A stretch of DNA of 64,000 nucleotides from Syngnathus acus (GCF_901709675.1 NC_051094.1:6165001-6229000), one strand, 5' to 3'; shown: positions 47,701 through 60,552, counted from the stretch's first letter. The notes: a model not told the origin generated them from the letters alone. A program made the numbers and translations.

Positions 47701-50700
47701 GGTCAAAGGTGACTTGGAGTTTGATGTGGTCCTCTGCCAGTTGGAGCTGACTGAAAGGGCCCTGCAGCTCTGCCATCTCCTGCCTCCGGGCTTTAGACCA
47801 GTGAGTTCCCATTTGCATCACACACACATCCGGCGTGTCTCGTTCAAGGCGTGTTTAATGGGGCCGAACGGTGACTCACCCCGCGCCGCGCAAACGTGCG
47901 CTGGTGCTGAGTGTTTGTGCACACGTCCATGTGCACACAATCCATCACGTTGACTTCAAGGGCTCCGAATCGGAGGCAGATATACTGCGCCCTTCTCTGT
48001 TAGCCCACCTTTCATTTGAGCAGTCGCTATTTCTTTTCTACTCTGCTCCACGGGAAAAATAGCGCTCCCACTCCATGGCCGACGCCGCTTCTCCTCCTCT
48101 GATCTCATCTTCGTCTCCACCTCGACGTCTATGCTCTTTGTCACCTGTCTTCCTCCGATCGTCTTCCACGTGTGATGAGACTGAAGCTACTTGCGCCTCT
48201 CCTCTCACCTTCTCTCTCATTTATTCCCAATTTCTCCAGCCCTGCCAGTCTTCTCAAAACTTCGCACTGGATGCGATTGACAGTTTGGTGCGATGCGGCA
48301 TCCTGATCATGGAAGAAGTAAGATGTATTTTTCATACTGAGACATAACGCAATTCCTTCCAGGGCACCAATCACCCACTGTTTTGTTTGAATGTAGAATA
48401 TTCTTTTCGCATTGAAATCATTTATAGCAAATCGTTGCTATCTGCAAATCTGCTTTGGGTCTTATAAGAAAATATATTTGTTTGCCTACAGACATTGTAG
48501 ATGTTCTTTATCTGCAGGTTCAGAAGAACGTTCCAATCTGTGATTTCTGGAAGAGAGAGGGCGCCCTGACCTGGACCACCACAGATGGGTCGTATCAAAG
48601 CGATTCTGATTGTGAGGAGCAGGACTTGTTGTCCTACAAGGTAGCCAAACTGTACTATAGTTTTTGTTTTGGCTCCATCACTGAGAAGCACCAGAGGTTC
48701 CACTGCATCGAGGGGGAAACCAGTGGGATATTGACCCAGTTAGCAGTGGATGGCAGCTCGCGGGGGTGAAAGCAGGCCACGAGAAAACTGGCAAAGTGGC
48801 AGCACGAAAGAGCCATTTGATGCGAGTACATCTGCATAACAAAAGCAGCCACGCAGGCGAGAAGCATCGCTTGAATACCAATTAGCAATATGTGTGTCAG
48901 CTTTAATAGAAAACGGTCCTGAATGTTCGGTGTGACTTTTCAAAGCATCACGGGGCAACTAATCAACTCGCAAAAAAAGAGCGCAAAGTGATTTGGCGGC
49001 GGACCGACGTCCACAAAGCACTCCATTACGTTTGCCTCTTTTCTTTGGACTTTTTACAACAGAACAATAGTCCATTATTCAAATCTTCTCTGGCGAGTTC
49101 TTTTTTAGCGATATATTTTTCATTCAAATATTGTTCTGACCTTAAGCTTGGAGAGGGATTGTGAGTGCAGCTCTTTCCTCAGAAAACATTTTCAAAACCA
49201 CGATTGCATTGCGAGCGGCCCTCTTCGTAAGAGGTCTTTCCTCAGTGCTCGGTCTTGATTTAGAAAGACAAAAAGGAGCCTGTTGCATTCGGGTGATAGA
49301 TATTTAATGTTTTACTGCTGTGTTCTCCAGCTCTGCTTTACTTGAAAGCCTACTTTTGTTAAATAAGACTAAATCTTCACTGGAAATATAATTCAGTGCG
49401 TGTAATGCACACGTCTAGTTAAAAAACAAAAAAGAATTAGCTTAGAATACGACTTTGGTTAGTTGAAATGGCCTTTTCCACCATTTTGTGCAGGAAAATA
49501 TTACGATTCCCATAAAAGGGAAAAATATGTCAAGATATATGACAGCTTCCTTTGAATCTCTGACCTTTACACTGGAAAAGTCACTGTATCACTCAAGGCA
49601 ATATCTGATGTAAATGTCACGGTACCCTGCTTCCACATTGTTGTTCGCTCGGACGTGAACCTCCGTATGAAAGTAACGGAGACGTCGTCTGGGGGCCATG
49701 AATGTTTTTAGGAACTTTCGTAATAACAACCCATAGCACAGTCGCTGAGCTATTTCAGTCTGAGGCCAAAAAAAGAAATGAGCCGACAGGCTGGCGGACA
49801 AAATGACAGAAACCAAAATTAAAAGACCTCATCTGCTGTATTTCTGCGTGGCTTGACATGCTAGCTGACAGTGACTTCTCACAAGGTTTTAAGCCTGGTG
49901 GAAAATGTTCTTTCATCCAGTCATCCTCCCATTGACATTCCCATCATGCACTTTCTTGCCTGGCCATTTGTAGATAAGCCAACCAAATCAGTGTCCCGAA
50001 ATGCTGTTCTTCCTCTGCAACATGCTAGCCGGACGTCTGAGGGCTCTCTCCTGGACCACCACTTTCTTGGACCACCTAAAAACTCCTCTGCCAGGTTTAG
50101 TTTTTTTTAACTTTACCTTTCCTTGAGCAATGAAAGCTAAGCACAGTGGTTGCCTGAGACACAAGTTATCCATCTTATGAGTTTTTTTAAGATAAAAGCT
50201 TTTTTAACTTCATGCTAACAAACGATTCAAAATAACTTCGATGGATAGCCTTGGTGTTGCATTGGTATAACCCTTTAAGTTGCAGATATTTGAACTTAAA
50301 GGGTGAAGCAACACATGTAGACAAACAATATACCAAATGAGGACAAAATAGGTGCTCTTAGTATAATTCATTTTTGATAACGTAGCATTGTTTTCTATTG
50401 CTTGTATAATACAGAACAATAAATGACTTTCCAGACTGTTTTGAACATTCATGTGGAATAACCCCCCCCGCTTTCTTTCCGGTAGAAGGTGATTTTGTGA
50501 CTCAGCTGTGCTCACATCTGTGTGATACAGCAAATAAGAAGAAACAGCACTACGGTGAGCACATCCCCCTCAAAAAAACAAAACACCTCCGCACATAGAA
50601 AGACAAAATCCTAATTGAAACCACTCAGAGTTACGCAATGTAAAAAAAATATTCAACCAATCCCGCTGGTAATGGCTTTGTTCCATTATTCCGACCTGTT

Positions 50701-52488
50701 ATTTTCTTTATCGGCTATACGTCTGTTCTTTGAGTGATGCGTGCCTTTGTGCGCTATCTTGCAGAGAGCTGCTCACAGGAGGCTGCTCAAGCTGCAGTTG
50801 GAACACTAATAGACTTGGGGGTGAGTGACAGGCTTGATATATTCTATGCTGTGTGTGTTCAGAGAAAGTACTTTGTCATAAAATATATATTATACATATA
50901 CTTAAACGGCGTTGCGTCAAGTAACTAAAATCAACTTTTTCTTGCCCTTCTGGACTTATTATTGCCCCAAAGTATCTCATTCAACTTTTGAGCATGTGTC
51001 AGGGTTGTGATGGTGACCCTCATCTGAATGAATAAAACAGAAACGTTGTCAGGGCCAGATAAATGCTTGATGATGGCAGTTTGAGATTCAGTGCGAGAAA
51101 AAGGGCCACGAGAGGTCATCTTTCACATAGTAATAGATACCTGTGATGTTCCAAGACAAAAGAGAAGGGGTTTCTATTGAACATCTCCACAATCTACAAA
51201 GAACTGGAGTGAAATGGATTCTCCTGATGCGAGGCTCGGCGAGGCCACTCGTAGCACCCCATGTAGTGCGCATCAAAGTCTCGGAACACTCTCCAATCTC
51301 CCGCTCTTACAATTGACGAGTCAGCCCTTGAGCCTATGCAGCCATCAGTCCGCTCCGTCTTTGCGAGATGGGAATCGCTGCCTTTAAAAATAGAGCTTCA
51401 TTGACCTATATATCTGAAATGACTTCAAAAGGCACTTTTTTATTTGCTTCTCAGGGTCATCATCATCTGTCAAACAATTGCCGTCTTGGTATTTTTAAAA
51501 GTGGATTCGACTGAAAAGTGGGCATGTTAAGGAAAAATAACTTTTTTTAAGTGTAATTCAAGTTGATAAAAAAATACAACGCTCTCTTTTATGGGGGACG
51601 GTATATCTGGGCCATTCCAAAGAATCTGTGCCGATGGCATCCCCAGGAAATAAGAGGTACCGTTAGCTGTTAAATAACTTCATAAATACAACTTCAAAGA
51701 TGAGTTTAAACTACTTCAAACACCAGAAAGTAGCATTTGTTACCTGCCCCCACTTCCTTAAATTAGGCTTTGCCCTAAAATGTGAAAATATAAATTCTTA
51801 AGAATTTTGTACGTGTGTGTTACTTCTCCTCCCAACTTTTATTTTTTTAATTAAATAATTCATTTAAAAAGATTCGTTTTTATTTCCTTTGTTTTTTACT
51901 GTTGCATTCCGAGAACTAGGGGATATGGATGTGCGACCCTGTGAGTGGCACAAGGCTTCTTCCTTGTCAGAGAGATCACAGTCTCAAGATTGAAAATGAT
52001 CTTTTAATAAAATATTAGATATTAAAAATGAATTAGAGGCATCAGAAGAAGGGCTTCGGGGCATAGTATCGATTCAGCTCTGGTATTGGATCGAAATGGA
52101 TTATGCCACTGTACCTAATGAAGCGGCCAGTCAACAGAGCTGTAAGGAAGCAAATCAATAAATAATATACGAGTGGAAACGGTTGCAGATTTTTGTGATT
52201 CAAATGTGATTGTTTTTTTTGTTTTTTTGGTTGAACAAATTAGACCAGACTAAATTTGAATGCAGAATTTAGGCAAACATGTTAGTCAATTTAGATCCTG
52301 CTGTGTGAAGAGCATGCATGTAAACAGTGTTACCTTTACAAGCGTGCTCACCATGTTTGCACTCCCATCAGGTCCTCATGGAGGAGCGGCGGGAGGGAGG
52401 AATCTTCCTTGGGGTCACACCTTTGTTCCAGTCGACACAAAACCGGCAGAAACTGCAGCGCTTCATCTCTCAGTACCTCTGCGATTAA
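35729..52488 (+). CDS. gpat2: Glycerol-3-phosphate acyltransferase 2-like (GPAT2)
   Basis: GPATs add an acyl chain to glycerol-3-phosphate; mammalian GPAT2 is a mitochondrial, germline-enriched member also linked to piRNA biogenesis. Coding exons: 35729-35791, 36846-36941, 37045-37124, 37256-37366, 37701-37823, 38437-38536, 39627-39760, 40066-40165, 41389-41568, 42029-42121, 42733-42815, 43796-43923, 44041-44111, 44549-44709, 44783-44886, 47616-47800, 48240-48317, 48518-48640, 49974-50094, 50486-50554, 50765-50820, 52372-52488. All join in phase with AG/GT borders, giving 791 residues (human about 795). GPAT2-like blocks: KFRPIVGQCCQQCTP, DETHTRYRGWLVRRIC, IFLPPFAS, LVPVGISYD, IHLAQPFTLK, VSWLTEELLFRNKDVGF, TLIDLG. 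Hydrophobic segments lie near residues 159-176 and 421-450. Motif HX4D reads RQSMLD (Arg201, Asp206), so catalysis is doubtful. The start ATG lies in an exon beginning at 35697 after a CAG acceptor; an upstream non-coding exon is likely. ATTAAA at 52859 is a candidate poly(A) signal. Confidence 0.93.
44887..47615 (+). other. Large GPAT2 intron 15
   Basis: At 2.7 kb this is the largest intron in the 3' half of the gene. It contains A-rich runs near 45290-45312 and 45954-45980 and an exon-like frame at 46230-46440 that I rejected. No RNA or element boundary is recognised. Confidence 0.7.
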
Positions 52489-53515
52489 TATGTCAAACTG
52501 CCGCGTTCGGTGCTTAACTGTGTTTTCAGAGTCAAAAGTTTGGTTTTAGAGTCCATGTTGAGGTGCCAAGGCCTTTGGGGTTAATCGCATTGAGAGATTT
52601 TTAGTTATGAGACAGTGATTTCAAGTTTTGCTTCGGTAATAGCATTAGCATAAAGCTGCAGGAGATGAGGATTGCGGTTGCTGTAATCAGCAACGTAGTA
52701 TGATGATGCAGCGTGCTCTCCCCTGTGTTCATACTGTAACCAGGGTGCTTTTATTTGTAAGCTGATCACATTTCAGCTGTTTTTTTTTTTCTACTCTTAC
52801 CAAGTACATTATTTCACATCCCATGCTAATGAGACCCAATTCTCTTCATCTCATCGTTATTAAACTGCTCTAACTTGAGAGGGTTTTTTTTGTTATTTTG
52901 TTTATGAAGTCTTCTGGTATTTCATTAGTGTAATTATTTTCCGAGGCCATTATTAATTCAAAGTGGTGTCCTTGTCACGAATTATACCTCATGAGTGAGC
53001 AACAAAAAAACAACAACAATGGAATCTGCCTCTGGCAGCATCATCTCTAATTTGCAAAGATACGATTCAAAAGTTACAAATCCAATATGAAACTCTACTG
53101 CCCTCCAGTGTTGAGCTGCATGTACTGTTCAGTCTAGATATACAATATAGCTGTGACCCGGGTGCGGTGTATTCTCACATATATATGCATAAATAATTTG
53201 GCCACTTTGGAAAAGAAAGTGACTTTTATGCTCTGGAAATTCTACAACTATTCTACAATATAAATACAGCATTAATACTCCCACACTAAGAAATATCTAT
53301 TATAATTTTCAACCACATCAATTTGACCACAGATCACATTTAACCTTAATACTGAATTCGCATTTTGGAATAAGTTTATTTTCTATGTGCTTACTGCCAT
53401 TTTTTTCTAAATGCCACATGAAGCCATACCGTATATCAAACAATTTGCTTCCATCGAGAAATAAGCAATTCCAACAGTTAGTCATGATTTTTTACCACAC
53501 AGTTTGTCTCTCAGT
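52489..53515. other. GPAT2-FAHD2 tail-to-tail spacer
   Basis: Holds the GPAT2 3' UTR (no canonical AATAAA; ATTAAA variant at 52859-52864) and the FAHD2 3' UTR from the other side. The FAHD2 signal AATAAA on the minus strand lies at 53375-53380, about 140 bases beyond its stop codon. No other gene. Confidence 0.6.
53375..53380 (-). terminator. FAHD2 polyadenylation signal
   Basis: AATAAA on the minus strand (TTTATT as written), about 140 bases downstream of the FAHD2 stop codon. It is the first such hexamer in a sensible position. Confidence 0.55.
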
Positions 53516-55513
53516 TCAAACCACTCTGTTGACGATGGATCCCAACAGGTCTATTTGGCACTCCACAACATCTCCTTTCTGAAAGACAGAAGCATTCAGT
53601 TCGAACACCACTCATGTCTCATTATGGTTTGAAAATGTTACTTGTGTGCAGCAACATGCAACCCCCAACCACTTTCTTTGAGCAGTTTGACAAAGTAAAT
53701 AACCTTAAGGAAGACGGGCGGCTTTCTGAACACCCCTACGCCAGGAGGGGTGCCTGTCAGGAACACGTCTCCGGGAGTTAATGTCACAAACCTGAAAAGG
53801 AGGAAGAAAGCAGACAAGTTAAACTACTATCATGCCTCAAACTGTGAGTAGCTTGTAGGTCAATATTAATATGAATTTCCTTTGATCTAGCAGAATTATG
53901 AAACTTGATTTGTACATATGCAAAAACACAGACAGTGATACCGGAGTGGATTTTCACTCCTGTTCGGACCATAGTTTCAAAATATTAATTAAAAAAAAAA
54001 AGAAGTCCTGTCCTATCCCATAACGGTGAAAACATCTCCCACTCTTAGAGCGTTCCCATTTTGACAGACATTTTCGTCTGTTCTTAAAATGTTAGCCAGA
54101 CCTTTTCATGATTTTTGTTTGTTGTATGCACAGTGTTTTTTTTTTAGAAGATGGAACAACAGTCTTACTTTGAAACCCAGGAGATCAGCGCCTCAGTCTT
54201 GAAGATCATCTGATTGGTGTTGCTGCTCTGAACGTTTTCCCCATTGACCAGGCAACGAATTCCCAAGTTGTGAGGATCTGGAGGTCATGTCATTTTGGAG
54301 TTAGTATTGATGTACTTTTTGCAGATACCCTCAAAACTGAGCAAGTTTGTCTTTGCCATGGCAACCGGTAGATATGGCTAAACAGAGGAAAGCTTCACCT
54401 CGCACAGCATCTGTGGTCACTAATGCGGGGCCGAGCGGACAAAAGCTTTCAAACGTCTTTCCGAGCAGCCACTGCTTTCCATTCCGCTTCATCTGCCAGT
54501 CACGCGCGCTGACGTCATTGGCCACCATGAAGCCCGCCACGTAGGAAAGGGCCTCTTCTTCCTGAACAGCGTGGCGGCACATGTCAGAAGTCTGTTGCGT
54601 GGCAACCATGCAGTGACGCTCACCTTGATGTGCTTCCCTCGCCGTCCAATCACAAAAGCCAGCTCCACTTCCCAGTCCACCTCCTTTACACCAGAAGATA
54701 AAGCAAGGTCAGGATGTTGTTTATCAGTTCTAGGCACTTATCCTAACAAGTATGATGGCCTACACTGGATAATATTGTACTCTTGGTCCAGATCCAGTCC
54801 AAAAACATGCTTAAGTCTTAGCTTGGTGGCTATAATATCCAAATAAGGCTAAAATGTCACTCAGTGGATCATGGCAGTGACAGAATTTGTGATTTTTCTA
54901 ACCAACATGAATTTATTTCCCTTTTACTATCAGTTGTTCTGGCCTCTTGGAACTCACCTGGCTCTCGGAAGGAAGAAAAATGTCATCATATGGGCCCGTG
55001 ATTGCATTGGGAAACTTGCTGAAGATGATGGGCTCTTTTGGGATGGGGGCATTCTGTTCCAGGCAATGGTCACGGTAGTTTAGACCCACACAAACCACCT
55101 TCTCCGGGGCTAAAATGGGAGACGACAGCCTGATGTCCGAGCGCTTTAGCACACACTGGCCAGAAGACAGTGCCCTGAGGTGAGGATGAAGAAATTGTCA
55201 TGTTTAACGAACAGGAATATTATGTACAGAAGTCCATACACTAACGATACCTCCATGCACAATCCAGGCCTTTATCTCCCATCTCCAGAAGCTCTTTCAG
55301 AGTGGAAGGCATGGAGGGGTCAAACGCCCTGAGGTCCACCACATCGAGGCCTATGTCCTGCTCCACCCCAACTCTGACTCCTTCTCCATCACCGTGGTGA
55401 TGAAACTGCACTAGACGCATGGGTGCGTTACACAGACCCCGTCGCTGCGGGGTCACTGAGTAACTCCGAGAGAGAAAACTGAGGTTGCGCAAGGAGCCAA
55501 GAAGAGCCCTCAT
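53516..55513 (-). CDS. fahd2: FAH domain-containing protein 2 (FAHD2)
   Basis: Mitochondrial member of the fumarylacetoacetate hydrolase fold; mammalian FAHD2 has been proposed to act on oxaloacetate (tautomerase). Minus-strand coding exons in transcript order: 55513-55251, 55174-54958, 54683-54624, 54561-54399, 54277-54169, 53791-53704, 53578-53516. They join in phase to 320 residues (human FAHD2A 314). The N-terminus ([20 protein letters not shown]) is Arg/Ser-rich and lacks acids, as in a mitochondrial presequence. Family motifs: [30 protein letters not shown] with likely metal ligands Glu165 and Glu167, NDVSARDW with Asp196, [10 protein letters not shown], and LTGTPPGVG at 282-290. The start ATG follows directly after a CAG acceptor, so a non-coding first exon is likely; a GTAAGC donor on the minus strand at about 55826 is a candidate for its end. 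The protein looks intact. Confidence 0.95.
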
Positions 55514-56510
55514 CTGTTGGTAACAAAAGAAGTGCAACTGTTGTTGGTAAAATTGAATTTGCATAAGGTTAGAGTTGCAGTAAAGGTTCATTTGGTTGTT
55601 TAATCATTCCCTGTGGCTTGTGTACATTTGCACTCAGCAAATATAGCTTGGCATGTTCTCAAGCAACGGCGTTTAAGAAGAGGGAAGATGATGATTACAT
55701 TAAGCCTGATAAGTGGAAAACTCAACCAGAATTGCATTTTTTTTAATGCAGCTCAAACTCAGTAACGCCCCCCATTCCACTCTTAAAAAATAAAATAAAA
55801 AGCAACCTCATAGCTATGTTGCTTACCTGAAGCCCGAGCGGTGTCTGATCTACTCTCACTTCATTTCATAAAGTTAATATGCAAAAGCGTCATTCAACCA
55901 TGTAATGCCCTTTGCACAGTCTCTGGTTAATACTAACCTCTTGTCGTACGCACAAAGCTCTACCTTCACAACTTCCGCTTAGCTTCTCATATTTCTATTC
56001 ATTCGTCTCTCGCCAACTATTGTTTCTGGAAAAAATGTCAAATTAATATACAGATTCATGGCAACAATCGTAATTGTCCAAAGAATCAAAGATTTGTTGA
56101 TTTAAAAAAAAAAAAAGCTGTCGTCTAATGCTTTGTTTGATCAAAACTACAATTCCCATCAGGCAACAGAAAACTATTTTAAGCTAACCGAAATTTTCAT
56201 AATCATCCAAATAAACCTTCTGAAAAATGTATTTATCGTCAAATAGCATTATTTTAAAATAACATTGATTATATCGCGTTTATATTTAACGTACAAGCTC
56301 GATAGTATGATGCTAAATTTTTAAATATAATCGCTACGTATAAACACAATGAGGACATTCCGATTTTTTTCAATACATGTGAAGGCAACGAGTGCTCAGA
56401 TCATGTGACCAAATGGTAAACCCCGTTGTCACCGCCGATCAGCAGTCATTCAGTCATTTCGTTTTCTCTTTCAACTTCTCGGTCGTAGACGAAGCAGGAC
56501 GACCAACACG
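55514..56510. promoter_or_regulatory. Head-to-head FAHD2 / M17 peptidase promoter region
   Basis: The start codons of FAHD2 (-) and the M17 gene (+) are about 1 kb apart and divergent. Near the FAHD2 side an ETS-like ACTTCCG lies at about 55971. On the other side an E-box-type TCATGTGACC lies at about 56400-56409, roughly 100 bases before the M17 start codon. A shared bidirectional promoter between about 55,970 and 56,500 is inferred. A minus-strand donor at 55826 suggests that the FAHD2 5' UTR is spliced. Confidence 0.45.
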
Positions 56511-59500
56511 ATGTGCACCAGGTAAAACGGAATCTTACCACTGACCCCATAACGAGATTGCGACTGAGAGCTAACCAAACTACCAAGTTAAATTTAGAAC
56601 TCGAAACCCGTTTAAATGTTTGTTTAGCTGGTACTTTTTATTTTGACAGTGGACTACTACATAGCATTTCATTGAAGAGAATCATAATCCATCTGTGATT
56701 TGAGCTTGTATTGATATTTATTTGATCAGGTAATTAAATCTCTACGTCTTAATTTGAATTTATTCAGCTATTATGTCGTGCATGACTCTTGAGTATTTTG
56801 GTCCTCAAGGTCTGCCTGACAAACATATTTTGTGAAGTTGGCTCTTTTAAAAAAAAAAAAAAAAAAAGTGCACATCAAGGCAGAATGGAGGTTTAGAGAT
56901 AAGCACTGAATGATCAAAGGTCTCCCTTACTGTGATTATTCCTTATCATGAACTTGCACTGATGTCTGGCATCTTCAGATCTTATGTTCTCATACTAAAG
57001 TTGTCCAAGTTTAACAAAAAAAACCAACTTTTTAAAAAAAATTCTTTCTGCTAGTGTGCAGCCCATTGAGTGGACGACTGACCTCAAGGACCAGAAGTGA
57101 GTACCAGAAGAAAGGGAACACATCCTCTTTTTGTTGTTGTCGATGGCTTGCATATCCTGTGCAGACATTTTGTTGGTTATATATATTTTTTGCACTTTCA
57201 GATTTGATGGCGTCGTTTTGATAGCGCAGAGCCATGATTATTTGCCCTCCACACTTGAATGTCTGAAAGCCCCCCTGCAGGACTACAACACTGTAAGTCC
57301 ACTAGGTGATGACCCATCCACAAAAGAAGAAATGCCCAAATGCACCACTGCGATATATTAAGTCTAAATGTCTAACAAAAATTTGGAAGGTTTTGTGAAT
57401 TACTGCCCTTTTAAAGTAGAACTTTCAAGGCAAATTAATATATTCACTGACCAAGTCCTTGCCACTTATGTTAGACAAAATGCACTTTGACAATAAAGAA
57501 GTTGCAGATTCGACAGCCTCTTTATTAATAAACACAAAGTTGGTTTACGACTGAAGCTTCAACGGTGATGAAATCACATAACAGGTGGACAGAGGTCTGG
57601 GGGAAGAGGTGGTAGTCCTGAAGGTCCCCGGTCTCCCTGGCAACCGATTGGTGTTTTCCGCTACCGGTCCCGTCAACCGTGACTACGATGATGTCAGACG
57701 CTTCAGCGACGCGGCTGTCAATGCTATGAAGCGGTTGGTATACTACATGGCAGGAAGATCCCTAGTTTTATTTTCCCTTCATTTCTCACACTTGTCATTT
57801 CAGGGCATTGAAAGCAGGAATGCAACGCCCCCTGCTGGTGTGCCCTCAACACAAGGACTATAAGAACAGCACGCTGGTGGCTGCCCTTGGGGCTCTTCAT
57901 GCGCTCTACATGGTAAAATGAACACATTACTTGGTTTGGATTGACTTGACCCTTTTTTTTGGTGCGTAAATTCTATGGGGTGTGTAAACTCTGGAGCATA
58001 ACTTTATGTAATATTAACTTGGCATTTGTGGGAGTTACATGCGTACTCTAAATGATGCTCACTGTGTGTTTTTCCTATAATAGCCACTAGAAGTGAGGGA
58101 GGCGAAGATCAAATCGTCCAACCACAAGGCGTGCGTGCTGGGTCTCTGGGTGCCTCAGGCAAACCAGGGACAAAGCCTGGTGGATCTGGTTGGCGGTCTG
58201 GAAAGTGGACGGTACAGTCAAATGAGTTCCTTATTCTCATAATTGTGCCATTCAATCCTTGATACAAAATTCTCGTTTCTTAGGCTGGCATGCCGCGACA
58301 TCGGCGGCTCGGATCCTGAGCGAATGGCTGCTCCTCGCGTGGCCGAGTACGTTGTGGAACTCTTCAAGAACAGCCCGGTGCAGGTAGTTAAGACAAGGAC
58401 TAATCCTGTTTGCTCTGCGTTCCTTTGTTCATATCTATTGACTGTGACAGGCCGAAAAATGAATTGCTTTTCCACAACCACCGCTTCATTTTTCTGACAA
58501 TACTTGCTATGATGTATTTCTAAAACAAAATAGGCACTGAAGGTTTGAAAACCCTGATGTGATGTGAACATGTGTGTTTCCTTTAGGTAGAAGTGATAAG
58601 TGATGTAAGATTTCTGGAGAGGGAGTACCCCTGCCTGGCTGCTGTCAACCGCTGTGCCAACAGTAAGAGCCGCACGTCTTGTTGCGAGCATGCTCCTTGC
58701 TAGCGCCCCCATTCACGTTCCCCTCTTTTGTACAGGTGTACCACGTCACCAGGCCAGAGTCATTAAGTTGCAGTACTGTGGCGAGGGTCCTATCCAGAAG
58801 ACGCTCATGCTGGTGGGCAAGGTGAGAGGAGAAGATGCTATGCCCACGCAGTTTGAAAACATTTTTTTTTTTTTTTACATCTGCTAAAAGCAGGATTTGT
58901 GTTAATTGGCATACAGGGCATCACGTATGACACGGGCGGAGCAGACATCAAGGCTGGCGGCTTCATGGCAGGGATGCACAGAGACAAGTGTGGTGCTGCT
59001 GCTGTTGCCGGCTTCTTCCAGGTGAGTTGCACTGACAGTCTGTCACAAGTGACTGTGTGTAATCCTCACGGGATTGCACCAAGTTTCTATCCATAGGGTG
59101 AACTGAACACAGCCACGAATGTTGGTAATCAATAAGCGCCAGATATTGAGTGACTACCACTGACTTGAACTGAAAATGAAATCCTGAATTTCCACCACGT
59201 TTATTCTTGTTACCTTACCCTTTGAAATGTAAAACCGCAAATAGGCAGGGGGAGAACTGTACATGCTGAATGCCACTAATAGTTTCCCATTTTAGATTTT
59301 GGCAAAGCTGAAGCCCAAAAACTTGAAGGTTGTTGGTTCCATGGCTATGGTGCGCAACAGTGTGGGTTCAGGTCAGTGACATTTTATGATAGTGCTGAAT
59401 CTAAGTAAAGGAGAAAAAAAAGCTTGGTAGTGGCACATTTGAATGTACTGTACCTTTGCGCTTCAGACTGCTACGTGGCGGACGAGCTGGTGGTCTCTCG

Positions 59501-60423
59501 TGCTGGACGCCGAGTCAGAGTCGGCAACACGGATGCCGAGGGACGCATGGTGATGGTTGACCTGCTTTGTGAGATGAAAGAGAAGGTCAGCTCAGGTTTT
59601 AGGGGACACGCATACCAATCATCAGGCTGCATTTGAGGATTTTTCTTGAACATGATTTTGATGCTATTTGCATTATTTTTACACAGGCTGTGCACGAGAC
59701 TTCCCCGCAGCTGTTCACAATTGCGACTCTGACCGGCCATGCTATCAGAGCCATGGGACCCAACTATTCTGTGAGAGCTGACTCCATCACTGGATGACAA
59801 TGGATGGTAGTGTGATATTCTCGTTGAGTTTTTCTGCTATGAATTTCTCTGCAGATAATCATGGACAACGGACCCGCCCATCGCACCGGAAATGCAGCTC
59901 AGTGGCAAAAAGGTGAAAAATTAATTCTATGGCTGCAACACTACAGGGATTATCCAATCAAAGATTTAAAACTAGATTTTTTTTAATCAACAAATAATTT
60001 AAATTTGTGTTCTTGCCTTTATCGTCATGCAGCTGGAGAGGTGCTGGGCGACCTCTTCGAAGTGTCCAGCATCAGGAGGGAGGACTACGAGTTTCATAAG
60101 GGTAAATCCGAGTACGAGGATATTCTCCAGTGCAACAACTTGCCATCTTCTGCGACCCCTCGAGGACATCAGACTCCAGCGGCTTTCCTCATCATGGCGT
60201 CGGGCCTGCACAAGGTGGGTCACAAGGAGAAATGACTCACTTGCTGCATTGTCTCCAAAGATTTAAAATGACCTTTACTTTGATGCAGCATGGTGTGGAT
60301 TCTGAGGCGCCTCTGCCATACTCCCACATCGACATCGCTGGCTCCAGCGGTCCCTTCCCTGGTGTGCCAACGGGAGCGCCCATCCTCGCCATGGCAACCA
60401 ACTACTTCCTGTCCGACCTCTAA
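56511..60423 (+). CDS. M17 leucyl aminopeptidase-like (W07G4.4 type)
   Basis: Zn-dependent aminopeptidase of family M17, probably cytosolic (no targeting signal seen); closest in type to nematode W07G4.4 and fish proteins of that name. Coding exons: 56511-56521, 57055-57096, 57202-57292, 57585-57733, 57804-57912, 58084-58211, 58284-58383, 58587-58662, 58736-58821, 58917-59021, 59296-59371, 59467-59585, 59687-59770, 59855-59912, 60033-60214, 60289-60423. All joins keep phase, giving 516 residues. By comparison with LAP3 the active-site residues are all present: Lys264, Asp269, Asp287, Asp347 and Glu349 as metal ligands, Lys276 and Arg351 as catalytic residues (motifs GKGITYDTGGADIK and GNTDAEGRM). 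Exon 1 encodes only MCT plus part of Ser, so gene finders may miss it. It is distinct from LAP3 and NPEPL1 in the segment after NTDAEGR. Expected to be active; substrates unknown. Confidence 0.93.
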
Positions 60424-60552
60424 GCGGTCCGACCCAGTTTGAAATACGATTGGCCTCAAGTGGCACAAAACTACACAGAGAGGAGAAAAAGCAGTATGAA
60501 AAAGGTCGTAATCGTAAAAGTGTGGCTTTATGCCAAGCTTTTTTCATTGGTC

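Noticed and set aside
49871-50110. 79-codon open frame overlapping GPAT2 exon 19
   Set aside because: Its product has no similarity to GPAT2. The overlapping frame starting at 49974 matches the expected segment and satisfies both intron phases.
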